A stretch of 26,021 bases of DNA from an uncultured Collinsella sp. (GTDB lineage: Bacteria > Actinomycetota > Coriobacteriia > Coriobacteriales > Coriobacteriaceae), in the NCBI GenBank assembly GCA_900540095.1, contig UQEO01000021.1, forward strand, positions 1-26,021. Direction: 5' to 3'. Each line of letters begins with the position of its first letter. The stretch's first letter is position 1. Below are positions 14,438-22,160 of the stretch, one piece after another. Both the position numbers and the translations under genes were made by a program. The notes beneath the pieces were generated by a model. It was not told where the DNA came from, searched no databases, and worked only from the letters and a program-made list of their open reading frames with translations.

Positions 14438-15297
14438 TACTTGAGCACCCAATTATCGAAAGATAGACCATAGCTTGAATACTTGTCGCAGAGGTCCTTA
14501 ACCGTACCGTCATCGTAGAGTGCCTTGAGCGACTCGGCTACAGCATCGGCCGACTTGGTGTCGCCCTTCTTAAAGCCGACGGCGTAGTGCTCGCTGGACA
14601 GCGGCTCATCAAGCTGCGTATAGGCATCGGGCTTTGCGGCAAGCTGATACTGGGCAATCGAAAGGTCGCAAGCCACAGCATCGACCGCGCCGCTCTCGAG
14701 CTGCATAAAGGCCGTGTTGTACTCGCCGATCGTGTCGAGCGTGGCAAACGTCGCCGCCAGATCCTTCTGGTCACCCTCGAGCACATCCTGCGCAGCGGAA
14801 TCGGTCTGGGTAATCACAGTCTTGCCGGCAAGATCGTCCCAGCTCTTGATACCTGCATCCTTCTTGACCACCAGCACCTGCTCATTGAGCATGTACGGCT
14901 CGGAGAACGTGTAGTCGTCCTCGCGGCCCTCCATGGTAAAGCCGTTCCAGATGCAGTTGATGGCGCCCGAGTTAAGCAGCGTATCCTTGGCGTCCCAGTC
15001 GATGGCCTCGTATTTGACCTCCCAGCCCTGCTTATCGGCAACAGCCTTGGCCAGATCGAGGTCAAAACCAGTGTACTCTCCGTCGTCGCCCACAAAGCCG
15101 TACGGAGGATAGGACTTGTCAAAGCCCACGACGAGCTTCTTGGACTCCGCAGCGCCCTTCACATCCTTGGCCGCGGCAGAGCCAGCAGCGGAGCCCTTGC
15201 CGGCACCACCGCCGCAACCGACAAGACCAAGGCCAAGCACCGTGGCGAGCGAGCCGGCTAGACCAACAAACTGACGACGAGACATATCGGTGTTCAT
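14437..15297 (-). CDS. amino-acid-binding lipoprotein of the ABC transporter
   Basis: 286-residue extracellular solute-binding protein (SBP family 3). The N-terminus carries a twin-arginine motif SRRQFVGL (6-13), a hydrophobic stretch and the lipobox LVG-C with Cys28. This suggests Tat export and then lipidation. A Gly/Ala/Ser linker follows. The binding domain starts near 55 (KKLVVGFDKSYPPYGF). The GREDDYTFSEPY segment holds the Arg that contacts the ligand carboxylate in this family, and CDLSIAQY the acidic residue that contacts the amino group. Substrate is a polar amino acid, perhaps Gln, Cys or a basic one; I cannot tell which. The ATG at 15297 has AAGGGGGA seven bases upstream. It is the first gene of the operon, behind a TTGTAC/TATGAT promoter and an inverted repeat in the leader. 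Confidence 0.94.
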   Translation of the reverse strand: MNTDMSRRQFVGLAGSLATVLGLGLVGCGGGAGKGSAAGSAAAKDVKGAAESKKLVVGFDKSYPPYGFVGDDGEYTGFDLDLAKAVADKQGWEVKYEAIDWDAKDTLLNSGAINCIWNGFTMEGREDDYTFSEPYMLNEQVLVVKKDAGIKSWDDLAGKTVITQTDSAAQDVLEGDQKDLAATFATLDTIGEYNTAFMQLESGAVDAVACDLSIAQYQLAAKPDAYTQLDEPLSSEHYAVGFKKGDTKSADAVAESLKALYDDGTVKDLCDKYSSYGLSFDNWVLK

Positions 15298-15315
15298 GGT
15301 ATTCCCCCTTGATGA

Positions 15316-15335
15316 CACTTTAGTTAGGTAAAGTG
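15316..15335. promoter_or_regulatory. inverted repeat in ABC-operon leader
   Basis: CACTTTA (15316-15322) and TAAAGTG (15329-15335) form a perfect 7-bp inverted repeat with a 6-bp spacer, with further partial symmetry TGAC/GTCA outside. It lies just downstream of the predicted start of transcription, where a repressor could block the operon. Confidence 0.5.
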
Positions 15336-15353
15336 AGTCATGTAACGTTCAGA

Positions 15354-15382
15354 ATCATACACTCTACCTTGATAAAGTACAA
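15354..15382 (-). promoter_or_regulatory. ABC-operon promoter
   Basis: On the minus strand, TTGTAC (15382-15377) and TATGAT (15359-15354) are separated by exactly 17 bp, close to the sigma70 consensus. The start of transcription should fall near 15347, about 50 nt before the ATG. It is the best promoter in the window. Confidence 0.75.
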
Positions 15383-15388
15383 GGGAGG

Positions 15389-15416
15389 GTTTGCCCGGCA
15401 TGGGCGGGGAGCAAAC
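15389..15416. other. hairpin in divergent promoter region
   Basis: GTTTGC (15389-15394) pairs with GCAAAC (15411-15416), with inner GCCC/GGGC and a bulge of GGGGA. It lies behind the ABC-operon promoter and could be a protein-binding site. Nothing else ties it to a function. Confidence 0.3.
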
Positions 15417-15478
15417 ATCGTTGGACTTATCACTGACACGAAATGGACGCTTGCATATCGTCCGCTAGCTTGGCACGG

Positions 15479-15484
15479 TACAAT
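15479..15484 (+). promoter_or_regulatory. -10 box of the RNA methyltransferase gene
   Basis: TACAAT 40 nt upstream of the ATG at 15524. The -35 is weak. Confidence 0.45.
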
Positions 15485-15523
15485 GCTTTCAGATTTCAAT
15501 TTGTAAATTAGTGGGGTTAATTC

Positions 15524-16972
15524 ATGGCAGAATCTCGTGCGGAGCGTAAGGCTCGTCGTGCTTTGATCGAGGCGGCTGAGGGGTCGAAGGAGGAGAAATC
15601 TTCTACGAAATCCAAGTCTTCTAAAGCTGCAAAAAGCAAACCGACCAAGAGCAGAGCTAAGACCAAGCGTTCTGACTCTCGTCGAGGCGGGGATAAAGCG
15701 CCTCAGACTCGTTCCAAGCGCTCGCATAAAGATCGGGTTTCGTCTGCGCGTAAGGCCGTGGACCCCAAGTCTCCCTGTTCGATCATGAAATCTTGCGGTG
15801 GGTGCACGGCGCTCAATCGTCCTTATAAAAAGCAGTTGGCGGCTAAGCAGGCTGCTATGGAGGAGCTGTTTGCCGAGCTTTGTGAGCGCGAGAGCATTGC
15901 TGTCGATCCTATTCGCGGTATGGGCGTCACCCTTGGCGACCCGGGTAAATATCCTGCGCCGCGTGGCTTTCGTCATAAGGCTGCCACTCCCTTTGCTCCC
16001 GGTAAGGAGGGCGCTGCCCGTTGCGGTTTCTTTGAGCGCGGCACGCACAAGATCGTTGCCGTACCCGAATGCCCCGTCGAGGCGTCGGGCGCTCGTCAGA
16101 TTCTCAACGGCATCGCACGCGAAGCTGAGCGGTTGCATATTCCCGCCTTTAACGAGGACAAGCATCTTGGTTTGCTTCGCTATGCCGTCATCCGCTGCGG
16201 TTGGCGTACCGACCAGGTCATGGTTACGCTCGTGACCGCCCAGCGTGACTTACCGCATGCGCAGGAATTCTTTGAGGCCGTCGCCGCACTCGATCCGCGC
16301 ATCGTCACCGTCGCCCAAAACATCAACGGACGCCCCGGCAACGCCATCCTCGGCGAGGAAACCCGCATCGTGTATGGCGCCAAGTGCATGCGCGACCAGC
16401 TACTCGGCTGCGAGTTCGATATCTCCCCCACCGCGTTCTACCAGACCAACCCGCAACAGACCGAGCTGCTCTATCAGCTCGCTATCGACGGCATGGATTT
16501 GCACCAGGGCGATGTGCTCATGGATGCCTACTGTGGCAGCGGTACCATCGGTCTTTGCGCAGCCAAAGCCGCCCAGGACAAGGGCGTCGGTATTATGCTG
16601 CTTGGCGTGGAGCGCAACCACGCCGGCATTGCCGACGCACGTCGTAATGCCGAGCTCAACGGCCTCACCCGCAGCGCTTGGTTTATGGCCGACGATGCCA
16701 CCGACTACATCCTAGATGCCGCCGACAACAACGAGCGGGTCGATGTCCTTTCCATCGATCCGCCGCGCGCCGGCTCTACCCCCGAGTTCCTCGAAGCTGC
16801 CTGCGCGCTTAAGCCGCGCCGCATCACCTATATCAGCTGCAACCCCGTGACTCAAGAGCGCGACCTGCACCAGCTCCTCGACGGAGGCTATCGCCTGCTC
16901 AAGATCACGCCAGTCGACATGTTCCCTCACACCGACCACACCGAAACCGTAGCGGTCCTCGAACGCCGCTAA
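15524..16972 (+). CDS. TrmA/RlmD-family RNA (uracil-5-)-methyltransferase
   Basis: 482 residues. It methylates C5 of uridine in rRNA or tRNA using SAM; it is closest in layout to RlmD/RlmCD rRNA enzymes, but the target base is not deducible. Residues 1-~80 are a Lys/Arg/Ser-rich, probably disordered RNA-binding tail in place of the usual TRAM domain. Next come the iron-sulfur cysteines C85, C91, C94 (CxxxxxCxxC) and C183 (PEC). The catalytic half has FYQTN (305-309), the SAM loop DAYCGSG (334-340), DPPRAG (412-417), the nucleophile Cys439 in ISCNP and HTETV with Glu474. All catalytic residues are present. Codon choice changes along the gene: the first ~180 codons favour T-ending codons (GCT, CGT, TCT, CCT), while the later part uses C-ending codons like its neighbours. 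A GGGG run about 9 nt before the ATG is a modest SD. Confidence 0.92.
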   Translation: MAESRAERKARRALIEAAEGSKEEKSSTKSKSSKAAKSKPTKSRAKTKRSDSRRGGDKAPQTRSKRSHKDRVSSARKAVDPKSPCSIMKSCGGCTALNRPYKKQLAAKQAAMEELFAELCERESIAVDPIRGMGVTLGDPGKYPAPRGFRHKAATPFAPGKEGAARCGFFERGTHKIVAVPECPVEASGARQILNGIAREAERLHIPAFNEDKHLGLLRYAVIRCGWRTDQVMVTLVTAQRDLPHAQEFFEAVAALDPRIVTVAQNINGRPGNAILGEETRIVYGAKCMRDQLLGCEFDISPTAFYQTNPQQTELLYQLAIDGMDLHQGDVLMDAYCGSGTIGLCAAKAAQDKGVGIMLLGVERNHAGIADARRNAELNGLTRSAWFMADDATDYILDAADNNERVDVLSIDPPRAGSTPEFLEAACALKPRRITYISCNPVTQERDLHQLLDGGYRLLKITPVDMFPHTDHTETVAVLERR

Positions 16973-17000
16973 CCAACCTCAGTAGATTTTTGGGACAAGA

Positions 17001-17032
17001 AAGGGGGCGACCCGTCTGGGCCGCCCCCCCTT
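17001..17032. terminator. hairpin between convergent genes
   Basis: GGGGGCG-A-CCC and GGG-C-CGCCCCC pair around GTCT, with flanking AA/TT. It sits between the methyltransferase and PHP genes. No long T-run, but its position suits a bidirectional terminator. Confidence 0.6.
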
Positions 17033-17052
17033 CGCTTGGTTTATAAATTCCG

Positions 17053-17874
17053 CTACATCCCATTGCGCAGATCGCACACGCCGGCTGCCGCCATCTCGCG
17101 CAGCAGCGTCTCGCGATCGCGCGTCACGATCAGATCCAGCGGGAAGTGAATCTCGTCGAGCATCTTGCGAGCGTAATCGAGCTTACCAATCGCCATGCCA
17201 ATGTGCGCATCGGTCGAAACGCCAATGCCCACGCCCAGCTCGGCGCAGCGCTCGGCAATCTTGCGGCATACGGCCCAATGCTCAGTGTCGACACCGTGTT
17301 CAAGACTATGGTTGTTGATCTCGATAATCTTGTGCTTGGCCTTAGCTGCCAACAGCACCTCGTCGATATCGAACGGCACGCCCGAACGCCCCGTGTGACC
17401 CAGCATGAACACCTTGGGGTGCTCCAGGGCATTGATATACATCTCGGTCGTCTGGGCCAGCGTCGCGCCCTCAGCAATCTGCGGATTATGCACGCTTGCA
17501 ACCAAATAATCCAAATTACGCGTAACCAAATCGAACAGTGAATGCTGACGGCTGTACGAATCGCCGGCGATATCGAGCGTGACAGGAGTGTCCTCGCCAA
17601 ACAGGCTTCCGTCCAGCGAAACGATATCGGCCTCGGCACCACGCAGCACCAGCACGCCGCTCCAAATGCGCGGCCAGATATCCTGGTTGATAAAGAACTG
17701 GTAACTGCGCAGGTCATTGGGGCAAGCCGTAACCATAGAGCTCAAATGGTCGGCAGATCCGAGCACCTGCAGACCACGCTCTGCCGCCCAGTACACATTC
17801 TCCTCAATGGTCGAATATGCATGCGCAGAGAACATCGTATGGGTATGAATGTCACAAGAAAGCAGGTAGGGCAT
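17053..17874 (-). CDS. PHP-domain hydrolase (YcdX-like)
   Basis: 273-residue metal-dependent phosphoesterase of the PHP superfamily, like E. coli YcdX. Metal-binding motifs are in order: CDIHTHT (7-13), SADH near 40, GAEAD near 80, SVHN near 127, MLGHTGRS near 157, IEINNHS near 185 and STDAH near 219. These supply the His and Asp/Glu ligands of a trinuclear site. The physiological phosphate ester is unknown. The ATG at 17874 has AAGGAGA five to six bases upstream. A TACAAT -10 box lies 38 nt upstream with a TTTACG -35 at 18 bp spacing. It is co-directional with the aminotransferase gene, whose end is 165 bp upstream. Confidence 0.92.
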   Translation of the reverse strand: MPYLLSCDIHTHTMFSAHAYSTIEENVYWAAERGLQVLGSADHLSSMVTACPNDLRSYQFFINQDIWPRIWSGVLVLRGAEADIVSLDGSLFGEDTPVTLDIAGDSYSRQHSLFDLVTRNLDYLVASVHNPQIAEGATLAQTTEMYINALEHPKVFMLGHTGRSGVPFDIDEVLLAAKAKHKIIEINNHSLEHGVDTEHWAVCRKIAERCAELGVGIGVSTDAHIGMAIGKLDYARKMLDEIHFPLDLIVTRDRETLLREMAAAGVCDLRNGM

Positions 17875-17911
17875 CAGGTCTCCTTATCTGGCACGGCCGT
17901 CGCTTATATTC

Positions 17912-17917
17912 ATTGTA
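17912..17917 (-). promoter_or_regulatory. PHP-gene -10 box
   Basis: TACAAT on the minus strand, 38 nt before the ATG at 17874. TTTACG lies 18 bp upstream as a possible -35. Confidence 0.5.
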
Positions 17918-17974
17918 CGCATAGCCTTCGATAGTCGTAAAACCACTCCATCCCAAAGACACAACGTCCATGAC

Positions 17975-18005
17975 AACGGGGTCCGGCTTAACACCAAACC
18001 CCGTT
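17975..18005. other. hairpin in aminotransferase/PHP gap
   Basis: AACGGGGT (17975-17982) and ACCCCGTT (17998-18005) form an 8-bp stem with a 15-nt loop, 35 nt past the aminotransferase stop. No T-run follows on the minus strand, so termination is doubtful. Confidence 0.45.
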
Positions 18006-18039
18006 TCACGTAAAACATTGTAGGCAGAGCGCTTTACTT

Positions 18040-19224
18040 TTAACGATACTCGTCCGCCAACTGTTTCCAAGCGGGTAGCGAATTGACAATCGTTTCGTAG
18101 CTCACGCAATAGCCCAGGCGGAACCAACCCGGCATACCAAAGCTGTCCGAGGGAACCGCAAGCAACTCATACTTCTTTGCGCGCTCGCAAAACGCATTCG
18201 CATCGGGCTCGAGTGCCTTCACCCACAGGTAGAAAGCACCGTCCGGCTCAACATAGGTATAGCCGTAGTCCGTCAAAGCATCGGTGAGCGCCGTGCGGTT
18301 GCGGGCATAGGCCCCGACATCACTCGGCTCATCGATGCAATCGATGATCACGCGCTGGAAGAGTGCCGGTGCGCATACAAAACCCAGCGTACGGGCAGCG
18401 CCCGCAACAGCCGGCATCAGACGGGCAGCCTGCGGATTGGTGTTGGGAACCAAGATCCACCCCACGCGCTCACCCGGCAGCGACAGCGACTTGGAATACG
18501 AGTAGCACACGATGGTGTGCTCGTAGATCGAGGGCACCCAAGGCACCTCGGCACCGTACACGATCTCGCGGTACGGCTCATCCGAGATGAGCATAATCGG
18601 ATTCTCGGGATCGCGCTGAGCGTTGGCCTCGCGCAGAACATTGGCCAGTCGCGTCAGCGTGTTGCGTGTATATACGGCACCAGTCGGATTGTTGGGCGAG
18701 TCGATGATGACGGCAGTCGTCTTATCGGTAATCGCCTTGAGCACGTTGTCCACGCTCAGCTGGAACGTATCTTCATCGGCGAGCGCCTCAACACACGTAC
18801 AGCCGGCCTTCTCAATCCAAACGCGATACTCCGGAAAGTACGGGGCGATAACAATAACCTCGTCGCCCGGGTTCGTAACGGCGTTGAGCGTGCAGGTGAG
18901 CGAAGCCGCGGCACCCACCGTCATAAAGACGTCCTTACCCTCATAGTTCGTTCCAAAGCGGCGGTTGAGCGATTCGGCGACGGCTGCTCGACATTGCGGC
19001 AGGCCCGGAGCGGGGGTGTAGCCGTGCAACTGGTCACTCGGCAGCTCCAGGGCCTTCTTAATCGACTCAGCCACAGCAGCGGGCGCCGGAACGCTCGGAT
19101 TGCCCAGCGAAAAATCGAATACGTTTTCCGCACCGATCTGCACCTTGCGCTCAAGGCCATAGCTAAAAATCTCACGGATGATGGAGCTTTCCGCGCCGCG
19201 AGCATACATAGTTCCGTTGATCAT
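18040..19224 (-). CDS. class I/II PLP-dependent aminotransferase
   Basis: 394-residue cytosolic enzyme of fold type I. It transfers amino groups between an amino acid and a 2-oxoacid, probably of the aspartate/aromatic group; the exact substrate is unknown. Visible are the substrate-side motif SLGNPSVPAP (39-48), YTPAPGLPQCRAAVA, the PLP-phosphate segment GAAASLT (104-110), the cofactor-stacking region APYFPEY, SPNNPTG (176-182), SDEPYREIVY (214-223), and the Schiff-base Lys245 in YSYSKSLSLPGERVGW. The C-terminal FRLGYC carries the Arg that binds the substrate carboxylate. The start at 19224 has AAAGGGGA before it and a TACAAT box 25 nt upstream; the longer frame to 19323 would run through the inverted repeat at 19285-19344. 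Confidence 0.93.
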   Translation of the reverse strand: MINGTMYARGAESSIIREIFSYGLERKVQIGAENVFDFSLGNPSVPAPAAVAESIKKALELPSDQLHGYTPAPGLPQCRAAVAESLNRRFGTNYEGKDVFMTVGAAASLTCTLNAVTNPGDEVIVIAPYFPEYRVWIEKAGCTCVEALADEDTFQLSVDNVLKAITDKTTAVIIDSPNNPTGAVYTRNTLTRLANVLREANAQRDPENPIMLISDEPYREIVYGAEVPWVPSIYEHTIVCYSYSKSLSLPGERVGWILVPNTNPQAARLMPAVAGAARTLGFVCAPALFQRVIIDCIDEPSDVGAYARNRTALTDALTDYGYTYVEPDGAFYLWVKALEPDANAFCERAKKYELLAVPSDSFGMPGWFRLGYCVSYETIVNSLPAWKQLADEYR

Positions 19225-19248
19225 CTGTTCCCCTTTCGCATAGGCGCT

Positions 19249-19254
19249 ATTGTA
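19249..19254 (-). promoter_or_regulatory. aminotransferase -10 box
   Basis: TACAAT on the minus strand, 25 nt before the ATG at 19224, giving a very short leader. No -35 match. Confidence 0.45.
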
Positions 19255-19284
19255 CGCTTTAGTTGAGCAAAGTGCCGCAGCAAT

Positions 19285-19344
19285 GTTGATTGGGGACAGA
19301 CTTAAATGCGTGAAAACGCTCATTTAAGTCTGTCCCCAATCAAC
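19285..19344. repeat. 24-bp perfect inverted repeat with GGGGACAG core
   Basis: Bases 19285-19308 and 19321-19344 are perfect reverse complements (arm starts GTTGATTGGGGACAG), with a 12-nt loop containing CGTGAAAACG. There is no T-run. It shares GGGGACAG/CTGTCCCC with the REP-like repeats and resembles REP palindromes mobilised by tyrosine transposases. It lies between the aminotransferase promoter and the ftsH terminator. Confidence 0.8.
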
Positions 19345-19370
19345 AGGACAGACGGCCCCATATCGCTCAA

Positions 19371-19404
19371 AAAAGCCTCCGCAGGTTTCCCCGCAGAGGC
19401 TTTT
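19371..19404 (-). terminator. intrinsic terminator of the tilS-hpt-ftsH operon
   Basis: On the minus strand, AAAAGCCTC pairs with GAGGCTTTT, with additional inner GC pairs, followed by TTTTTTGAG. It is 11 nt past the ftsH stop. Confidence 0.85.
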
Positions 19405-19414
19405 GTTACAAGGA

Positions 19415-21553
19415 CTATTTGTCGGCGTCGGTGTCGGCACCGGCATTGACGGCACAGTCATCGCCGGCATCATCGGATGCGGCTTCGGCATCCTCCTGCA
19501 TGGCCGCCTGCGCAAATGCCGCGGCATCGGCCGCCAGCTCCTCCTCGCTCATACGAGGCGCACGCTTCTTGGTCGGCATGCCGGCCGCCTTGGCATTGCG
19601 CTCCTCCTTGGCCGCCAGGATATCGCCCTCGCGCTCAAGGTAGGCGTCCCACTCGTTGTCGAGCAGGGCATTCACGGCGTCGCCTTCGACGGTCTCGCGC
19701 TCAAGCAGCACCTTGGCCATCAAATCGAGCTGGTCGCGACGGGCATCCAAAATCTCGACCGCACGACGATGGGCCTCACGCATAATGCGCTGGACCTCGA
19801 TGTCGATGCGGCGCGCCGTCTCCTCGGAGTAATCCTGGTGATCGGCGTAGTCGCGGCCCAGGAATACCTGATGCTGCGCCTCACCAAACACCTGCGTTCC
19901 AAGCTCCTCGCTCATGCCCAGGCGCGTGACCATCTCGCGCGCCATCTTGGTCGCGCGCTCCAGATCGTTGCTCGCGCCCGACGTGATGTCGTCGCACATG
20001 AGTTCCTCGGCAACGCGACCGCCCAAGAACACGGCAAGCTCGTCGAGCATCTCGTTCTTGGTCTTGAGGAAGTGGTCCTCCTGCGGAAGCTGCAGCGTGT
20101 AGCCCAGCGCCTGGCCGCGGCTGACGATCGAGATCTTGTGAACCGGATCGGAGTGCTCCAGGATGTGACCCACCAGGGCATGGCCGCTCTCGTGGTAGGC
20201 GATCGTGGTGCGCTCGGCCTCGGTCATCACGCGACCCTTGCGCTGCGGACCGGCAATCACGCGCTCCATCGATTCCTCGACCTCGTCCATCGAGATCACG
20301 GAACGATGGCGGCGGGCAGCCAGCAGCGCAGACTCGTTGAGCAGATTTGCCAGATCGGCGCCGGTGAAGCCAACGGTCATCCGGGCGAGCTTCTCAAACT
20401 TAACGTCCTCGTCCATCGGCTTGTTCTCGGCATGCACGCGCAAGATCTGCTCGCGGCCCTTCACATCCGGACGGTCGACCGTAACCTGACGATCAAAACG
20501 GCCGGGACGCAGCAATGCCGGATCCAGGATGTCAGGACGGTTGGTCGCAGCGATCAGGATGACCGACTCGCTTTCCTCAAAGCCGTCCATCTCGACCAGC
20601 AGCTGGTTGAGCGTCTGCTCGCGCTCGTCGTGACCGCCGCCCAAGCCAGCTCCGCGCTGACGTCCCACGGCATCGATCTCATCGATGAAGATGATCGACG
20701 GGGCCTGGGACTTGGCCTCCTTAAAGAGGTCACGCACGCGGCTGGCACCGACACCTACGAACATCTCGACAAAGTCGGAACCCGAGATACTAAAGAACGG
20801 CACGCCCGCCTCGCCGGCAACGGCCTTGGCCAGCAGCGTTTTACCGGTGCCCGGAGGGCCAACCAGCAACACGCCGCGCGGGATCTTGGCACCCAGCTTG
20901 CGGTAGCGGTCCGGATCGCTCAAAAAGTCACGGATCTCCTCGAGCTCCTCGACTGCCTCGTCCACGCCGGCAACGTCTTCAAACTTGACCTTGGGGCGTG
21001 TGGCCTCGTTGGTCTTGGCGTTGGTCTTGCCAAACTGCATGTTCCTGTTGTTGGCGCCCATCATCTGGCGCATAAAGTAGAACATGATGGCGATAAGGGC
21101 GATCGTCGGAAGCACACTCATCGCCAAGTCGCCCCAAAAATCGGGATCGTTGGTGTTGACGATGTACTTGGTATCGGGGTGCTCCGCCATGAGCTCGGCA
21201 AGCGAATCGGAGCCGACATAGGTCGAAGAGAAGCTCTTGAGCTCGCTCGTATCGCCCTTGTCCTTCTTCGTCTTCCAGTAATGACCCGTCACGCTTCCGT
21301 CTTGAACCGTATAGGTCAGATCTTCGACGCGATCCTGCTTGATGGCGCTGACCATCTCGCTCGTCGCGAGCTTAACGGTATTGCTGGAGCTGGCAAAGCC
21401 GGAGCCCATATTAAAGAAGGCATAGCCCAGAAGCGCGCAAGCCAAAAGAAAATACAGCCAGCCCGTACGTGTGGGCTTCTTGCCTCCGGGCATCCCCGGG
21501 ATCTTTGGGTCCCGGGGAGTCTGGGAATTGTTGTCGTTACGGTCGTCGGGCAT
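19415..21553 (-). CDS. ftsH: ATP-dependent zinc metalloprotease FtsH
   Basis: 712-residue membrane AAA+ protease that degrades misfolded membrane proteins and selected regulators as a hexamer. The N-terminal cytosolic tail is Pro/Gly-rich. TM1 is at ~31-48, followed by an extracytoplasmic domain (~50-140) and TM2 at ~143-162. The AAA domain has Walker A GPPGTGKT (232-239), the pore loop near FVEMFVGVGA (261-270), Walker B IIFIDEID (287-294) and the SRH with NRPDILDPALLRPGRFDR. The zinc site is HESGH (454-458), with the third ligand region around DLERATKMA. The C-terminal ~60 residues are acidic and Ala-rich (Asp/Glu/Ala repeats), longer and lower in complexity than in E. coli. The start at 21553 is one base after the hpt stop (TAAGATG); GGAGG lies 12 bases upstream inside hpt, so coupling with hpt is likely. 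Confidence 0.98.
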   Translation of the reverse strand: MPDDRNDNNSQTPRDPKIPGMPGGKKPTRTGWLYFLLACALLGYAFFNMGSGFASSSNTVKLATSEMVSAIKQDRVEDLTYTVQDGSVTGHYWKTKKDKGDTSELKSFSSTYVGSDSLAELMAEHPDTKYIVNTNDPDFWGDLAMSVLPTIALIAIMFYFMRQMMGANNRNMQFGKTNAKTNEATRPKVKFEDVAGVDEAVEELEEIRDFLSDPDRYRKLGAKIPRGVLLVGPPGTGKTLLAKAVAGEAGVPFFSISGSDFVEMFVGVGASRVRDLFKEAKSQAPSIIFIDEIDAVGRQRGAGLGGGHDEREQTLNQLLVEMDGFEESESVILIAATNRPDILDPALLRPGRFDRQVTVDRPDVKGREQILRVHAENKPMDEDVKFEKLARMTVGFTGADLANLLNESALLAARRHRSVISMDEVEESMERVIAGPQRKGRVMTEAERTTIAYHESGHALVGHILEHSDPVHKISIVSRGQALGYTLQLPQEDHFLKTKNEMLDELAVFLGGRVAEELMCDDITSGASNDLERATKMAREMVTRLGMSEELGTQVFGEAQHQVFLGRDYADHQDYSEETARRIDIEVQRIMREAHRRAVEILDARRDQLDLMAKVLLERETVEGDAVNALLDNEWDAYLEREGDILAAKEERNAKAAGMPTKKRAPRMSEEELAADAAAFAQAAMQEDAEAASDDAGDDCAVNAGADTDADK

Positions 21554-21554
21554 C

Positions 21555-22103
21555 TTACGAATAAACCTCCGGTTTCAAAATGCCCAGATACGGAAGGTTG
21601 CGATAGCGCTCGGCATAGTCGAGGCCGTAGCCCACCACAAAGGCATCGGGGCAATGGGTTCCAACATACTTGGGCGTGATGGCCGAGACGCGGTCCTCAA
21701 CGTCCTTCCACAGGAAGGCGGCGACCTCCAGAGAAGCGGGCTTGCGGCTCTCGAGGTTCTTCATCAGATACTTGAGCGTCAGGCCCGAGTCCAGAATGTC
21801 CTCGACGATCAGCACGTCGCGACCGCGGATGTCGATATCCAGGTCCTTAATGATACGCACGATGCCCGAAGACTTCACACCGTCGCCATAGCTCGAAACA
21901 GCCATGAAATCGATGTTGGTCGGTAGCTCAATCTTGCGCATCAGGTCGCCCATAAAGACAACGGCACCGCGCAGAACCGCGATCAGCACCAGATCCTTAC
22001 CCGCGTAGTCGCGAGTGATCTCCTCGCCCAGGCGAGAAACGATGCCGTCGATATCCTCCTGCGTAAACAGAACCTTCTCGATATCCGGATGTTGAGAAGC
22101 CAT
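21555..22103 (-). CDS. hpt: hypoxanthine phosphoribosyltransferase
   Basis: 182-residue cytosolic purine-salvage enzyme. It transfers the phosphoribosyl group of PRPP to hypoxanthine or guanine. The PRPP loop VLIVEDILDSGLTL lies at 97-110, the early LRGA at 44-47, and the flexible-loop SSYGDG at 70-75. The C-terminal FVVGYGLDYAERYRNLPYLG matches the base- and Mg-binding end of bacterial HPRTs. The length is typical. It lies between tilS and ftsH, an order conserved in many Gram-positive bacteria. It has its own probable promoter (TGGAAA/TAGAAT) 58 nt upstream, so it may also be expressed without tilS. Confidence 0.97.
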   Translation of the reverse strand: MASQHPDIEKVLFTQEDIDGIVSRLGEEITRDYAGKDLVLIAVLRGAVVFMGDLMRKIELPTNIDFMAVSSYGDGVKSSGIVRIIKDLDIDIRGRDVLIVEDILDSGLTLKYLMKNLESRKPASLEVAAFLWKDVEDRVSAITPKYVGTHCPDAFVVGYGLDYAERYRNLPYLGILKPEVYS

Positions 22104-22160
22104 GACAACCCTTTCTTGTGCTTAATCGCCCACACACCGCCGTATGGACGCGAACTACAC

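Noticed and set aside
17852..18127. 91-residue minus-strand frame bridging the aminotransferase end and PHP start
   Set aside because: It overlaps both genes, starts with a non-ATG codon inside the aminotransferase, and has no SD or family resemblance. The non-overlapping part looks like ordinary promoter DNA with a TACAAT box.
19403..21679. 758-residue plus-strand open frame opposite ftsH
   Set aside because: FtsH is full length with all motifs on the minus strand. The antisense translation is His/Leu/Val-rich without domains, typical of antisense frames at this GC content.
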